A stretch of 64,000 nt of DNA from Chelydra serpentina (GCA_037349315.1 JBAIAC010000131.1:372001-436000); one strand, 5' to 3'; counted from the stretch's first letter, positions 1-12,066 are shown. Made by a program: numbers and translations. The notes: generated by a model from the sequence alone, not told the origin.

Positions 1-586
1 CAATTGCCCTGTTGACTGAACGAGGTGTGAATGAGTGAGGCTTGGAAGACACTGCAACAGTTGGAGAGGGGATGGGAGCCAGATCAAAGGACAATCAAGT
101 GGCAAAGAAGAGCAGACATATTGACAGCCCTTGGGGATTAGAAACAAGCACCTTCTTTAGGTAACACCCTCTTTAAGCAGCCTTGGGACAACACCCAGAG
201 AAAAGCAGCACAAAGACCAACGGACACAGACCAACGGACACAGACCCAGATTTTGAATCTGGAGTGGATTTGCATAAGAGGGAAGCTGCTATAAAAGTGA
301 GGTGTCTGGCAGAAGGACCCTGGGTCTCGTCTTGTCACCACTGGAGCATCGATCCGGATCGGCAGAAGCCCGGCTCCACCCCTCCCCCATCTAACTCACC
401 CAGCCAGTGCAGTTAAGGGGAGCAACCAGTTGGTAACAACAGCAAGACGGAGTGTGTTTGTTTGAGTGCATCAGTGTGATACATATATATCATATGTATA
501 TGCTAGACATACCTGTATTACTAATAAATGTGGTGTTTTGCCTTAATCCCCTTGGAAAGCTCCTGTATAGTACTTTGAGTACAACA
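1..586 (+). mobile_element. LTR fragment (left edge outside window)
   Basis: The segment resembles a turtle LTR. Its middle has a purine-rich promoter-like stretch and a loosely TATA-like GCTATAAAAG at 287-296. It has an AATAAA in ACTAATAAATGTGG near 521 and ends GAGTACAACA at 586. The internal part and partner LTR are not in the window. Reading frames in it are short and unrelated to known proteins. Family identity is from memory of turtle repeats and is tentative. Confidence 0.4.
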
Positions 587-2008
587 TTGGTGCCTATGCC
601 TGATTCTCTCCTCACTTGTAGCAGTATAAATCAGGAGCAATCCCAATTAAATCAGTGGAGTTACACAGATATAAAATTAATGAACCACAGTTGGCACACC
701 AGTCTGGGAAGCAGTCTAATGAGTGGCTTTGTGGTTCACCAGCAGATATAAACCCAATCTGACAAGCCAGATAAGGCATGTCAGACTGGCAGTGCCAGCA
801 GGAAAATGAAACACATTTTTTGAGTTGAAGAGGGTACTAAGCAGGGGTGAGTCTAGCTGGCATAGCTATACTGGCAAAGGCGCTGTAGTGTAAACCAGAC
901 CTGCATTAACCATGTTTTTGGGCAGTTAATTTCCCTCTTTTCTTGAGGAAGAGGTGATAGTGAGGGGGCATGATTGGAGGGCACCTATGGGAGGGGAATG
1001 ATCTGCCACTTTAGCTACCAGCTCTGCCCTCCTTCTGGCCCCACCATTCCCCCAGTAGGGCTGGAAGGGCTATGGGAAGAAAGAAGGATGGTAACTGATG
1101 GGCTGTGAGGAATAGCAGGGAGCCCCAGACTTTGTATCTACTTTAGGGAGCTAATGTAAAGGAAGGGGCTCTGCACAGCCCTCTGCAGTACAGGAGTACT
1201 GTTGATGTGTGGAATGGCCCATTCAGTGGGGTGTGCTCAGACAGACTATTCGTCTCTTTGGAGCATCCTAATTTAACGCAATAGCTCTGGGTGGTGCGAA
1301 ATGACCCATTCATCTCAATGGGAGTTCCCCTCTACCTCAGTTTCAGTTGTGGAATACCATTGTTCAAGGTAATCTCACTATGCATGTCAGTTTTAGAGCA
1401 ACTGGAATATTAAATTTTTTTTTTGGGGGGGGGGAAACAGTATCTGAGGAACGCCTCACCCAAATTATTTGAAACTTGCACCATTGCCCCTGTTGTGGCA
1501 TACCAATATCCTAGATAATCTCATTGTGCATGTGGAATTGAGTACTTTGAAAAAGAAGCTCATATTGCAGGGGGAGGACATATATTGGGAACCTCTTGAT
1601 CAAATGACCTAAATTTGCACCATAAATTCTACCCCAAACCCTGAATAGCTTTTTAATTATTGCTTCCCCAAAACGGAAGTGGGTGGTGGAAATTATTCAC
1701 GATTGATCCGAAGAGAGTAATATCAGGACCAGAACCATAGTTTGAGCCCCAAGTATGTTTAAAAAAAAAAAAAGGTTATAAGAAGTGTACAATATGAATG
1801 TTACATGATTATTTTAGTGGGACTGTATCTCACTTAAATGACCTTGTGGCTATTTTCAAAGACAAGATTTTTTTGAGGGCCTCTTTTTCTTAATCAGCTT
1901 TCTCTTACCCTAACCTATTTTGTCATGCTCCCAGCACTCTGTTCTATATGTACTTGAAACGGTGGAAAGGGAGAAATTCACACCCAGATCCAGTCTTTCA
2001 GCCCCACA
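587..2008. other. Unannotated sequence, no gene seen
   Basis: No credible coding exon or RNA gene was recognised here. The segment contains short homopolymers (T/G run near 1418-1435, A run near 1761-1773) and old repeat-like sequence. It probably belongs to CKAP2L intron 6 or to flanking intergenic DNA. Confidence 0.4.
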
Positions 2009-2785
2009 AAGAAAACGGTTACTCACTTTCTCGTAACTGTTGTTCGTCGAGATGTATTGTTCATGACCATTCCAACCAGGTGTGTGCGCGCACCGCATGC
2101 AAGCCAACCAGCCATAGGGTTGGCCTGGGCGCCCCCTGGAGTGGCACCTTCATGGTGCCCAATATAGGGCCCTGCCGACCCACCACCCCCTCAGTTCCTT
2201 CTTGCCGGCTACTCCGACAGAGGGGTAGGAGGGTGGGTATTGGAATGGACATGAACACCACAACTCGAAGAACAACAGTTACGAGGAAGTGAGTAACCTT
2301 TTTTTCTTCTTCGAGTGATTGTTCATGTCCATTTCAACCAGGTGACTCACAAGCCAAAGTTCAGGAGGTGGGGTTGGAGTCATCCATGGATTGGAGCACA
2401 GCGCGTCCAAAGGCCGCATCGTCTCTGGCCTGTTGTGTAATTGCATAGTGCGTCGTGAATGTATGTATCGAGGACCACATAGCCGCCCTGCAGATTTCCT
2501 AGGTGGGAACTTACGCCACTTACGCCAGGAGGACTTGTCTGTCTTGCTCTGAGCAGGAGAGCTCTGCTGTGTTTAGCCATGGAGCATCCAGGCCGTGAGG
2601 TGGAGTGCCGGAGTTGGCCATGGTCCTGCGTGATCAGATCTGGGACCAGCAGTAAAGTGAGCGGAGCCACCACGAACATTTCCAGGAGTGAAGTGAACCA
2701 ACGCTGGCATGGCCACGCCAGCGCTATCAGTATGACTCGGGCCCAGTCCCTGCAGATCTTGAGGAGCACCTTGTGGATCCCTTTG

Positions 2786-2970
2786 GGGGGGGAGGGATAG
2801 CTCAGTGGTTTGAGCATTGGCCTGCTAAACCCAGGGTTGTGAGTTCAATCCTTGAGGGGGCCATTTAGGGATCGGGGGCAACAACTGGGGATTGGTCCTG
2901 CTTTGAGCAGGGGGTTGGACTAGATGACCTCCTAAGGTCCCTTCCAACCCTGATATTCTATGATTCTATG
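2786..2970 (+). mobile_element. tRNA-derived SINE with CR1 tail (in DIRS copy 1)
   Basis: The SINE starts GGGGGGAGGGATAGCTCAG. Box A is TAGCTCAGTGGTTTGAGC and box B is GGTTGTGAGTTCAATCC at 2835-2851. The tail reads like the 3' end of CR1 (GGTTGGACTAGATGACCTCC) and ends in ATTCTATGATTCTATG repeats. This matches the cryptodiran turtle pol III SINE, which is mobilised by CR1 through the shared tail. It is inserted in sense relative to the plus strand inside DIRS copy 1, so it is younger. Confidence 0.92.
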
Positions 2971-3429
2971 ACCAGCGAAACTGGTGGGAAAGCGTAGAGC
3001 AGGCAGCCCCCCCCATGAGAGGAGGAAGGCATCCGTGATGGACCCCGGACTGTGACTCATGAAGGAGCAGAATAGCTGACATTTCCTGTTGCAGCAAGTG
3101 GCGAACAGGTCTATCTGGGGAGAGCCCCAGAGATGGAAGATTGAGCTCACCATGTCCAGCCGGAGGGACCACGCATGGCCGTGAAAGGTCCGGCTGAGAC
3201 TGTCTGCCAGCTCGTTCTGCACCCTTGGGAGGTATGACGCCTGCAGGTGGATCGAGTGTTTGACACAGAAGTCCCACAGTGCGAGGGCTTCCCAGACCAG
3301 GGGAGAGGAGCGTGCACCCCCGTTTGTTGATCTAGAACATTGCCAGGCCGAATCACCATAGGAGGGAGTCCAATACGGGGCGGGCAGGGTTATGATGCTG
3401 TCCAGAGCGTCTCGGGCTGGCCGATACAC
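2932..3429 (-). pseudogene. DIRS copy 1 RNase H and downstream domain
   Basis: The 165-residue frame contains GARSSPLVWEALALWDFCVK and RVQNELADSLSR, which are RNase H motifs of DIRS elements. It then carries PQIDLFATCCNRKCQLF, the start of the downstream conserved domain that sits between RNase H and the recombinase in this family, often described as methyltransferase-like. The second half continues at 2380-2817 in another frame across the SINE insertion. The methyltransferase label is uncertain. Confidence 0.75.
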
Positions 3430-4171
3430 CGACGCCAGCTAGGACTGTAGTGGGCGCAGTCTGAGTCTGGCATGCCGCACCATGCCATGTGCCCCAGCAG
3501 CTTTAGGCAGTTCCTCGCTGTGGTGGTGGGGAATTGTCTGAGGCCCCGTATGATGTCACCTAGTGAGCGAAACCTGGCTTCCAGGAGGTATGTCCTGGCT
3601 TGAGTCGAGTCCAGGACTGCACCTATAAACTGTATCCTCTGCACCGGGGACAGAGTAGATTTGGCCTCGTTCAGGAGGAGACCTAATTCGAGGAAGGTCC
3701 TTCTTATGAAGTTGACCTGACCCTCCATTTGCACTCTGGAGCGGCCCTTGATCAGCCAGTCATTGAGGTAAGGAAAAACCTGTATCTGTTGCTTGCTCAG
3801 GAATGCCGTGATGTGAACACTTGGGGAGCTGTCGACAGACCAAACAGGAGGATGGCAAACTGATAGCGGCCGCTGCTCACCACGAATCTGAGGTAGCGTC
3901 TGTGATGTGAGACTATCGCGATGTGAAAATATGCGTCCTTCAAGTCGAGGGCGGCGTACCAGTCTCTTGGATCCAGTGAGGGGATAATGGAGGTTAGTGA
4001 GACCATGCGGAACTTGAGCTTCTTTACAAACTTGTTTAGCTGCCGCAGGTCCAGGATGGGTCTGAGGCCCGCTTTGGTCTTTGGTATTAGCAAATACCAG
4101 GAGTAAAACCCCTTGCCCCCTAGCTCCTGAGGAACTTCCTCCACTGCCCCCACCAAAAGGAAGGACTGCAC
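3390..4171 (-). pseudogene. DIRS copy 1 reverse transcriptase (YLND active site)
   Basis: Minus-strand frames encode a DIRS reverse transcriptase: LRPILDLRQLNKF, DWYAALDLKDAYFHI and LLFGLSTAPQVF, then the catalytic loop and the thumb. At about 3757-3774 the catalytic loop reads VFPYLNDWL rather than YLDDWL, so the first catalytic Asp is replaced by Asn. Frameshifts separate the segments at about 3740-3800. In copy 2 the same loop is YLDDWL. The enzyme would be inactive. Confidence 0.85.
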
Positions 4172-4528
4172 TTTTTGAATTAGAAATTGCTCATGAGAGG
4201 GGTCCCTGAAGAGGGACGGGGAAGTGGGCTTGTGGGTATCCCCTCTCTACAGTGCAGAGCACCCAGAGGTCTGAAGTAATTTGGGACCAGGCACGGTAGA
4301 AAGAGGATAGACGGGACGAGAAGGCAAGAGGGGAAGGATCCAGAGTCTGTACAGGTGAGCCATCCTCGACTGCATCTTCAAAAGGGGGGTCTAGGTCCAG
4401 GCAAAGGCATGGGCAGGCCGGAGTTTTGCCCAGATGAGGGGTGTTGCCTCCTCCTACCACTCCTGTTTCGCATACGCGGAGCGTCCTGGCGGTTCTGTGG
4501 CTGGTAAGGCCAAGAGGCAGCCTGGGGC

Positions 4529-5636
4529 CTAAAATGCCTGCGCTGGGTGACTGGCGTGGAGACCCAGAGAGCACAGAGTAGCCCGAGAGTCCTTCAAACT
4601 GTGAAGTCTCTTAACTGTCTTTTCAGAGAAAAGGGAGGATCCCTCGAACGGGAGGTCCTGTATGGTCTGCTGGACCTCGTGAGGCAGTCCAGAGACCTGT
4701 AGCCAGGAGCCTCGCCTCATCACCACCCCTGTGGCCAATGTGCGCAAGGTTGCATCCGCTGCGTCCAGAGCCGCTTGCAGAGAAGCCCAGGAGACCAACT
4801 TCCCTTCCTCCACCAGAGCAGAGAACTCCACCAGCGAGTCCTGAGGCAGGAGCTCCGCGAACTTAGCCATTGCTGAATAGGTGTTATGTCCGTAGCAGCT
4901 TACAATGGCCTGCTGGCTGGCTATGCAGAGCTGCAGGCATCCGGGCAAGTAGACCTTTCGGCCAAATAGGTCCAGCTTTTTGGCATCCCTGTTTTTATGG
5001 GTGGAGCCTTGGAACCCCTGGCGCTCTCTCTGATTGGCCGCATCGACCACCAAAGAGTCTGGGGGGAGGGTGGTTACAAAGGTGATTGTACCCCTTAGAC
5101 GGTACGAAGTAGTGTCGCTCAGTTTTCTTGGCCGTAGGGGCCAAAGAAGTGGGGGTATGCCACAGATTTCTGGACGTGTCCACTACAGTTTTTATCAGTG
5201 GCAGAGCAACCCCGGATGGGCCGGAGGGTGTAAGGATGTCCAATACAGTGTCCAAATCCTCCTCCACCTCCTTGGCCTGTATCCCCAGGCTTTGAGCATC
5301 CCTCCTCAATAGCTGCTGGAGAACACGGTTGTCCTCGAGAGCCGGGGCCATCGATGTCCCCGCGACCACTTCATCAGGAGAGGATGAGAGGACGTGTAGC
5401 AGACCTTGCTCACTACCCTCGGCCCTTTTGGGGTCCCTCGGCACACGGTACTCCAGCTGCGGTGTTGGTGGAAGATTTGGCACCGTGGCTGGTGCCGGGG
5501 CCGACAAGTCCGGCGGTGCTGAGCCCAACGGTGCTGTCGGGGTCAAAGCTGGAGCCCTCAGCAGTGCCGTTGCCTGGAGAGATGGTGCCGGAGCTTGTTG
5601 AGTTGGCGGTGCTGACATGACAAATGCCAAGGACAC
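4529..5636 (-). pseudogene. DIRS copy 1 Gag core
   Basis: Two overlapping minus-strand frames encode the DIRS structural protein core. Recognisable parts are AKKLDLFGRKVYLPGCLQL, LVEFSALVEEGK, SWLQVSGLPHEVQQTIQDLP and KRLHSLKDSRATLCSLGLH. Copy 2 carries the parallel ARRLDFFGRKIY and SWLQVSGLTPELQQTLQDLP. The upstream half is Pro- and Ala-rich. Frameshifts break it into at least three pieces. Confidence 0.75.
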
Positions 5637-6305
5637 GGACGCAGTCCTGGATTGTGGACCGTGAGCTTGACCCTACCTCTGGTGGTAAGCCCAGGGTGTC
5701 CAGAAGGACCATTGAGCATCCAGCTGCCACTGTTGCTGCCACGGTGCCGGGTATAGCTGGTGGCTCCGTCGGGACCTGGACCTCCTGCTCCACGATCTGC
5801 TGGAGTGATAAGAGTCCACCTCCAACTCAGAGGTCTCCGAATAGGACCATGGAGGAGCAGTACCCAGGGTCGCCGTCAAGTGGTGCCGCGAAGCTAGAGA
5901 ACGGTGCGGCCCTTCTGTCTGCGCAGGTGGTGCTGGGGGAGTTGGGTGGTGGAGAACAGTGAGCCATCATGGCTGGCTTGCCCCTGGAGTAGAACAGGGG
6001 GCATGTGCTCACCGGCGACTTGTCCCTCCTCTGTGAGGAGGATGGCACTGGGAGGCACATCAGGTCTGTGGCCGCCTCGAACACCTCCGGTGTCGACGGT
6101 AGTCGTATGTCCCCCTGGTGGTCCGGGGACTCAACTGGACCCCGGTGGGGGTAGGAGTCGACGAAACCCTGGGCGGAAGCAAGGAGGGGGCGGTCTGTTC
6201 CGACACACGCAGACCCTTTAGGTTTGGAGAGGGGTGATCGACCCCTCACCAGCCGCTTCTTTACTGGCACCGGGGATAGAGTGGTGCCGTCCCAAAGCCG
6301 ACTTC

Positions 6306-6680
6306 TTATGGACCCAGCCGTGGCGCCTTAGAGTCCTTAGACAGGCCTCTTTTGCATGCCGTTGGTGCCGGACTGCTGCGCACCAATAAGGACATGCTCA
6401 GTGACAGTTCAGTGAGTTCCGGGTCAGAGTGTGGCCTCAATGCCACCTCCATCAACAGGATTTTTAGTCTCTGTTCCCGGTCTTTGAGGGTTCTGGGGCG
6501 GAAACCCTTGCAGATACGGCACTTCTTCTGGAGACTCTCACCAAGGCACCGCAACCAGGAACAGAGAGGATCACTCTTAGGCATAAAACTTGCCACAGTT
6601 CTCACAGAGCTTGAACCCTGGAGACCCAGGCATACCCCAGGAGGGGAAATGTTGTCGGGGGCGACACCCCCCCAAACCAA
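6306..6680 (-). pseudogene. DIRS copy 1 Gag N-terminal zinc-finger segment
   Basis: The frame contains LRCLGESLQKKCRICKGFRP, a Cys-rich motif shared with copy 2 (CLKCLGETHQPDKCRICKAF). A basic and Leu-rich segment (LKDREQRLKILLMEVAL) follows. It is the first part of the DIRS Gag reading frame, adjacent to the right inverted repeat, before the inserted TIR element at 6692-7656. Confidence 0.75.
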
Positions 6681-6691
6681 CTAACTATAAC

Positions 6692-7656
6692 TACAGTGAA
6701 ACCCCCCTATAGCACGCCCCGCCATAACGCGAATTCGGCTATAACCCGATTATAAGGTGGCTCCCGCTGCCCCAAGCAAAAAAAAAAAAAAAAAAAAGCA
6801 TCCGGAGCGTGCTTCCTCGCCTGGAGCCAACCCTGGCTCCATCTCCTCCCCATCTCCCCTGTTCCTTCCCCCCGCCCCTTCCCCCCTGCCTCCGCTTCCC
6901 CTTTTGGCAAGAAGGGAAGAGACCGGCTTGAAACTCAAGCTAGTCAGTTTCAAGCCGGTCAGTTTCAAGCCCTCTCCTCTCTTCTCCCCAAAGCAGAGAA
7001 GTGTGATCAGCTTGAAACTGACCAGCTTGAAACTTCTGCTTTGGGGAGAAGAGAAGAGAGAAGAGACGGCTTGAAACTGACCAGCTTGAAAGTGACTGGC
7101 TTGAGTTTCAAGCCAGTCTCTTCTCTCTTCTCCCCAAAGCGGAGAAGTTTCAAGCTGGTCAGTTTCAAGCTGGTCTCTTCTCCCCAAAGCGGAGAAGTTT
7201 CAAGCCCCTCAGTTTCAAGCCCTCTCTTCTCTTCTCCCCAAAGCGGAGAAGTTTGACCAGCTTGAAACTGACCAGCTTGAAACTTCTCTGCTTTGGGGAG
7301 AAGAGAAGAGAGGGCTTGAAACTGACCGGCTTGAAACTTCTCTGCTTGGGGGAGAGGAGAAGAGACGGCTTGAAACTGACCAGCTTGAAAGTTACTGGCT
7401 TGAGTTTCAAGCCAGTCTCTTCTCTCTTCTCCCCAAAGCGGAGAAGTTTCAAGCTGGTCAAACTTCTCCACTATGGCCAGAAGAGAAGAGACCGGCTTGA
7501 AACTGACCAGCTTGAAACTTCTCCGCTTTGGCGAGAGGAGAAGAGACCGGCTTGAAAAGGTAATTTTTTTGTAACCCCCCTATAACGCGACCCCGCATTT
7601 ATCGCGATGGGATTTTTTGGACCCCAATTATCGCGTTATAGCGGGGTTTCACTGTA
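6692..7656. mobile_element. TIR-bounded DNA transposon/MITE with a palindromic array
   Basis: The element is bounded by inverted repeats: left CAGTGAAACCCCCCTATAGC, right (reversed) CAGTGAAACCCCGCTATAAC followed by GCGATAATTGGGG. Both ends abut a TA dinucleotide, as expected for a Tc1/mariner-pogo (Tigger-like) insertion. No transposase is present. The interior from about 6910 to 7555 is an array of two short motifs in alternating orientation, a 'CTTGAAACTGACCAGC' unit and a 'TTCTCCCCAAAGCGGAGAAG' palindrome. It interrupts the 5' part of DIRS copy 1. The pogo assignment is from TIR and TSD only. Confidence 0.75.
6910..7555. repeat. Interspersed inverted/tandem minisatellite array
   Basis: Two motifs alternate about two dozen times. 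One is TTTCAAGC(C/T)GGTCAG and its complement. The other is the self-complementary stem TTCTCC-CCAAAGC-GGAGAAG with AAGAGAAGAGA spacers. Because blocks run in both directions the segment can fold into many hairpins. It is nearly stop-free in several frames on both strands, which creates spurious frames of up to about 150 codons with repeated SLKLTSLKL or FQAGQFQA. Confidence 0.85.
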
Positions 7657-7952
7657 TAAGGAACAACTATTAACCGAGAAACTATATACACGATATACTA
7701 TCAGACACTGCTAAAGCGCTTGCTACAGGAACGAGCGAAGTTCCAGTTAGCTGTCACCAGAGGTAAGAAGGAACTGAGGGGGTGGCGGGCCTGCAGGGCC
7801 CTGCCCTATATTGGGCGTCATGAAGGCGCCACTCCAGGGGGTGCCTAGGCCAACCCTACGGACGTTGCTAACGGAAAAAATCTTCTGGCTGGCATGCACG
7901 CAGTGCACACACACCTGGTTGGAATGGACATGAACAATCACTCAAAGAAGAA

Positions 7953-10456
7953 TCAGCAGTTACCCCGATTTCAGGGAATTAGGATTTTAAAGGATAATTT
8001 CATTTTTAAAAGTGATCTGTAAAGGGGCAATAACTGAGATTGTGTCTTTGTTTGATTTTCTTCTGATGTGTAAAGAAGGCATGAAGATTTGGGGGGGGGG
8101 GGCTAGGTGTTTTTTTTTGTTTGCATGTTTGTTTTTATTTTGGGGAGGGAAGATACATTTATGTTGCCTCCTTTTATATTAAAGATCCAGGTCCTGCTTA
8201 GCCTGGGGGGACTCTTGCTTTGTCTTTGTCTAGATAGATTGGAGTTGGTGGTCCTGTTATAATTTGAACTAATTGATTGCAAATGCTAATTACGTTGATA
8301 ACTGAGGTTCTCCCCAATTTTTTTTTTTGGGGGGGCAAAGTTTTGTGGTTTGCCTGAGGCTGAGCCACCATGTCCTGATACTTAACAAGCAATTGGCAAT
8401 CTGACTGTAAATGCTAATAATTACAACAGGAGGACAAATGCTAGTCCAGACAAAGCCTATGATACCAAGAGAACTAGTGAAATGATATAATTCATAAGAG
8501 CCAAGAGACAGAAAATTGAGCACAGGAGAAAGGAAGGGATTTTAAAATCACATTTTGAAAAACTGTTTTGTCTGATTTTCTTAACACCTATTTAATTTCA
8601 GTGCCAAATCAGTATTTTGGATAAAGAATGCATGGGTGCAAGGGAGGATGAGAGAGACAAATTTGCCCCCAGATTTTTACTGGGGGGCGGGGGGGGAAGG
8701 GGGGCAGGACAGTTCTCCCCCCCCCCCCCCCAAATGGCACCCCCGGGGACAGACACTTCCCCACCTAGGCAGAGCAGAGCAGTTTGGCACTGACAGAAAT
8801 GGGGGAAGGCAGTGGCAGTGACTCTGCATGCCCCCCACCCCCAAACTTCACCCATGGTGGACTCCCCTCCCCCTCTCCTTAACACTGCAGCGCCCCAGCT
8901 CCAGCCAGGCTCCCTCTTCCTGAAACAGGACTCATCTAGTGCTGCCTGCAGTTGGAGCCAGCGGTGGGCTGGAGCTTGCCCAGGAGATGTAGGTAGGAGG
9001 CAGGGCGACCCAGGTGAGCAGGGTCTCACCGCTGCTGATCAGGCTGGGCTTCTGCTGAGCAGAGGGAGCCCTGCATTCCCCACTCGTCCACTGCTAACCC
9101 TGGCTGGAGCAGTGGAGCAGCTCCCTGAGGCTGCTGGAGGAGGGGTCCCACCCTCCCACCGAGGGCTGAAGTAGGGCTGGGTTAGCCTCTGCTGCAGCAA
9201 GAGGTCCCAATAAAATCGGGACTGTCCTGATTTTTTGTTCTTTGTCCCGCATCCCGACTGATGCACAGTCATTTGTCCCAATATTGCGGCTTCGGCCGCT
9301 TCAGCCACTTTTTTTTTTTTGCTTCAGCAACTCCGCTCCTGCCGCCATTTTTTTCAAGACCTACATTTTCAAGACTTAAGTTAGCCTGGCTTTCAGAGGA
9401 ACTGAGCATCTGCAATCTCCAGGCAATCTCCAGGTTGCTCAGCACCTATGAAAGTCAGAGCACTTTGGTGCCCAAATTTAGGCACCCATGTCAGAAAGCT
9501 GTGACCCTCCACTCCTAAGGAAACATCATCCCTCTTCAGAGGACCTTTTTCCGTTCATGCGGTCTTCCAGTTTCACACAACTAATCATTTGCTCAGCCTT
9601 TTCAAGACTTAAGTTCCATTTAGTACGTGTTACCTTGGGATGTGTTGTCTGTATTTTTCAAAAACTCAACAACAACTTCTCTCAGCTCCTGGATTGGCTG
9701 CAAGAAAAAAATATTGAGAACTTTAAGGTGAGAGCACATTTGGCTGAGGAAAATGTGGGCACCCGAACCAAGACTTTGGGTCCCAAAGCGTGTAGTGTGT
9801 TCGGGACTCACTATTCCATTAAATAACAACCAATCTCCCCGCACCAAACCAAGCTGAATTAATGATAAAGAGGGGAAATATTTGTAAGCAGACTGAAGTC
9901 TGTTCTTGAACAAGCAAGCAGAGGATTGCTAGATGCTGTTAGCAAGAAGAGAAACATTCCACCCCCTCCACACTTTGGTCTGTATCCTTACAGTTCTGGT
10001 GTCCACAGGTCCTGTCTTCTGGGAAAGCCTGTCACACACCTCAATGTCAGGCTGCCTAAAACAAAGATTAACTGCCACCATCCCATGCTCCTGAGAGGGC
10101 TACAAGCCAGGGGCTGCAGTGATACTAGGTGGAAACGGGCTGAGCTTGAGTAGATGGAAGATAAGAAATAGTACAAGTGCATAAGAGACATGGCTGCAAA
10201 TTGAGAGCTGTGCAGAGTCTGCCCATAGCTCCTCCCACAGCCCCTCCCACCAAACTATGCTGTCTTCATCAAGCCATGGCGACTTCCAAACTCTGGTTGA
10301 AAGGAAAACTTAACATTGCCCTCCTTCCTACACTGTGATGGGGAGCAGGTGTCTCAGTAACTCCTGTGTGTTTGGAGAAAGGAACTTGATTATACAGTTG
10401 ACCAACGAGCCTCACCTAAAATTAGGGCTAGAGTGTAGCCATTTCAGTGTGTCTAT
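7953..10456. other. Intron-like sequence, no gene seen
   Basis: No coding exon or RNA gene was recognised. There are G and C homopolymer runs near 8090-8102 and 8718-8732, a T/G run near 8321-8336, and scattered old repeat sequence. Searching by eye for the missing CKAP2L C-terminal exons on the minus strand gave nothing. Confidence 0.4.
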
Positions 10457-10930
10457 TGTTAGGCAAGAGATAAAATTCAGTTAGCAGTAAGACAGAAACC
10501 TATGTAACTAACAAGCAGAAACACTGGAAGCCCAAGGACACTGACAACTGTAAACACTTAATAAATTTATATGGTCAAATGTAACAGAACAAACCCTCCC
10601 TTCACAGCCCTCCGTATATCTGTAAACACTCACCCCCACCCCTTCCCCTTAAGATAGGTATCAATAATTGATGTAATCAAAACAGTTTAATGAATATGTT
10701 CTGTTCCTGTCACTGTCATGTTAAGTGCATTCTCTGTCTCTGAAACAATGTTTGTCTCTGTAAGAACAAAATAAATACAAATGAAGTGATAAAAGAAAGG
10801 TATACAATTGGTCACTGCAATCCCACCTCTTGGAAGCTGTTTATCAGTCTTCCCGGTACCGTAAATAAACCCCCTTCAGTATTGTCTGTGCCTGCCTGAT
10901 TCTTAGGAAAAAGAATCTTTTTGCCTAACA
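10457..10930 (+). repeat. 5' LTR of endogenous retrovirus 1
   Basis: The LTR begins TGTTAGGCAAGAG and ends TTTGCCTAACA. It contains a CAATAAT/ATGTAATC segment and GTAAATAAACCCCC near 10860 as a likely polyadenylation signal. It lacks about 24 bp that the 3' LTR carries around 13131-13155, which accounts for most of the length difference. GTTTTGGCGCAGC follows immediately and is probably the primer-binding site; the primer tRNA was not identified. Confidence 0.85.
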
Positions 10931-11300
10931 GTTTTGGCGCAGCAAGCAGGGTAAAGAAACAAGACACTTGGCTTGCCTCTAGATTGGACCACCTGGGACC
11001 TAACGTGGTTACAGCTCGCCCCCAGAAGGATCCTGGCCCCAAGGTCCCAATCCAACTATCACAGCCTGGGAGTAGCCTTCGGCACCCTCCCTGCATCTCA
11101 CCGGATCTAGACTATAAATGGGTATTTAGCCTCTTGGGATGTGGGCCCAATTCTGGGGTGCCCGACCATAAAATGTTGGGAAAAGAACCAAGAAACAGAG
11201 TGTCAATTTAGGGGTACCCCCACTAAAAACAAACTATTCTATTTCAAGGGCCTCGGATGGATCGGTTGAAATTCACAATATTTATGAGGCTGCTAATGGG

Positions 11301-11591
11301 TTGGGAGAATATCGGTGTGAATGTGTATGGGCGGGTTGGGGATTTTTCAGGACCATGACAGTGTGTGTAAATGCAGGTTGGACAGACATTCCTCCTCTGC
11401 TATGGGAACCTGGAATGGAGGGACATTATTGTCAGAAACACTGTGTACACCCAGTTAAACGTTTACATTGTACTAATATACGATGTTATAACCTAACCAT
11501 TTGTGGATACTCCCCCCCTACTATCTGTCCAGCACTGTACCCAACCCCACCGGACAGTATTATTCAAGTAGGCCCCAAGAAAACACTTTAG
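11301..11591 (+). pseudogene. Retroviral env surface-subunit fragment (ERV 1)
   Basis: The 96-codon frame is rich in Cys and Trp (for example RCECVWAGWG and GHYCQKHCVHPVK). It is closely paralleled by 47844-48032 in endogenous retrovirus 2. It looks like part of the surface subunit of an envelope protein. Further fragments in other frames run to about 12066, with a dibasic region near 11747-11766 where the cleavage site would be. Stops and frame changes make it non-coding. Confidence 0.6.
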
Positions 11592-12066
11592 CATAATGCC
11601 CTTATAATCTCTGTTCAGGTTAAATACGATTTGTCCAATTTTTCAGCACGTTTGCGAAATGTATGCTCAGAGCACCCCGGCTCCCTGCAATGGCTGCAGG
11701 ACCAGCTACAGTTTCTAATGCACCAGTATGTTATTCGGGCCCGCACAGCCAAAAGACAAAAACATAGCATATTAGGTGATATTGAATGATTCTTTGGAAG
11801 CACCAATTCTATACTAAATACGCTTAACCTAAACTCTGAAAGGTCATACAATTCTTGGGTCAAAAGCAAAACCACCCAAGCCCTTAGATATACTAACAGG
11901 TTTATCCTATGCTCTTACTGCAATTAATGTAGCAATAAAGGATTTTTACAAAATCATTGAAAAGACCTCAAATGCTATAGTCAACCTGCTCAAGCCACAA
12001 CTAAAGGTCGTGCTTGCGATATGCTAGTTCATAATCTGTTTAACATTGCAAAAAACGACATGTTAA

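Larger units (their letters stand above)
2009..7952 (-). mobile_element. DIRS-type tyrosine-recombinase retrotransposon, copy 1 (defective)
   Basis: The element lies on the minus strand. Its ends are inverted repeats: the left end (from CGGTTACTCACTTTCTCG) and the right end reading inward share TGTTCATG..CCATTCCAACCAGGTGTGTG. Coding remnants in order from the right are a Gag-like zinc-finger region (6306-6680), Gag core (4529-5636), reverse transcriptase (3390-4171) and RNase H (2932-3429). Most of the tyrosine recombinase is deleted: sequence jumps near 2530 directly from the recombinase C-terminal region to its N-terminal flank, as judged against copy 2. A SINE is inserted at 2786-2970 and a TIR-bounded element at 6692-7656. 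The copy is dead. Confidence 0.85.

Noticed and set aside
2786..2860. Possible functional tRNA gene
   Set aside because: The A and B boxes belong to the SINE head, the acceptor stem does not pair, and the same sequence recurs with a CR1 tail.
7007..7555. Overlapping open frames on both strands with repeated SLKL or FQAG motifs
   Set aside because: They are products of the palindromic array inside the TIR element; both strands and several frames are open, so none is evidence of coding.
6850..7600. CRISPR-like array
   Set aside because: Repeats alternate in orientation without uniform spacers, and the organism is a vertebrate.
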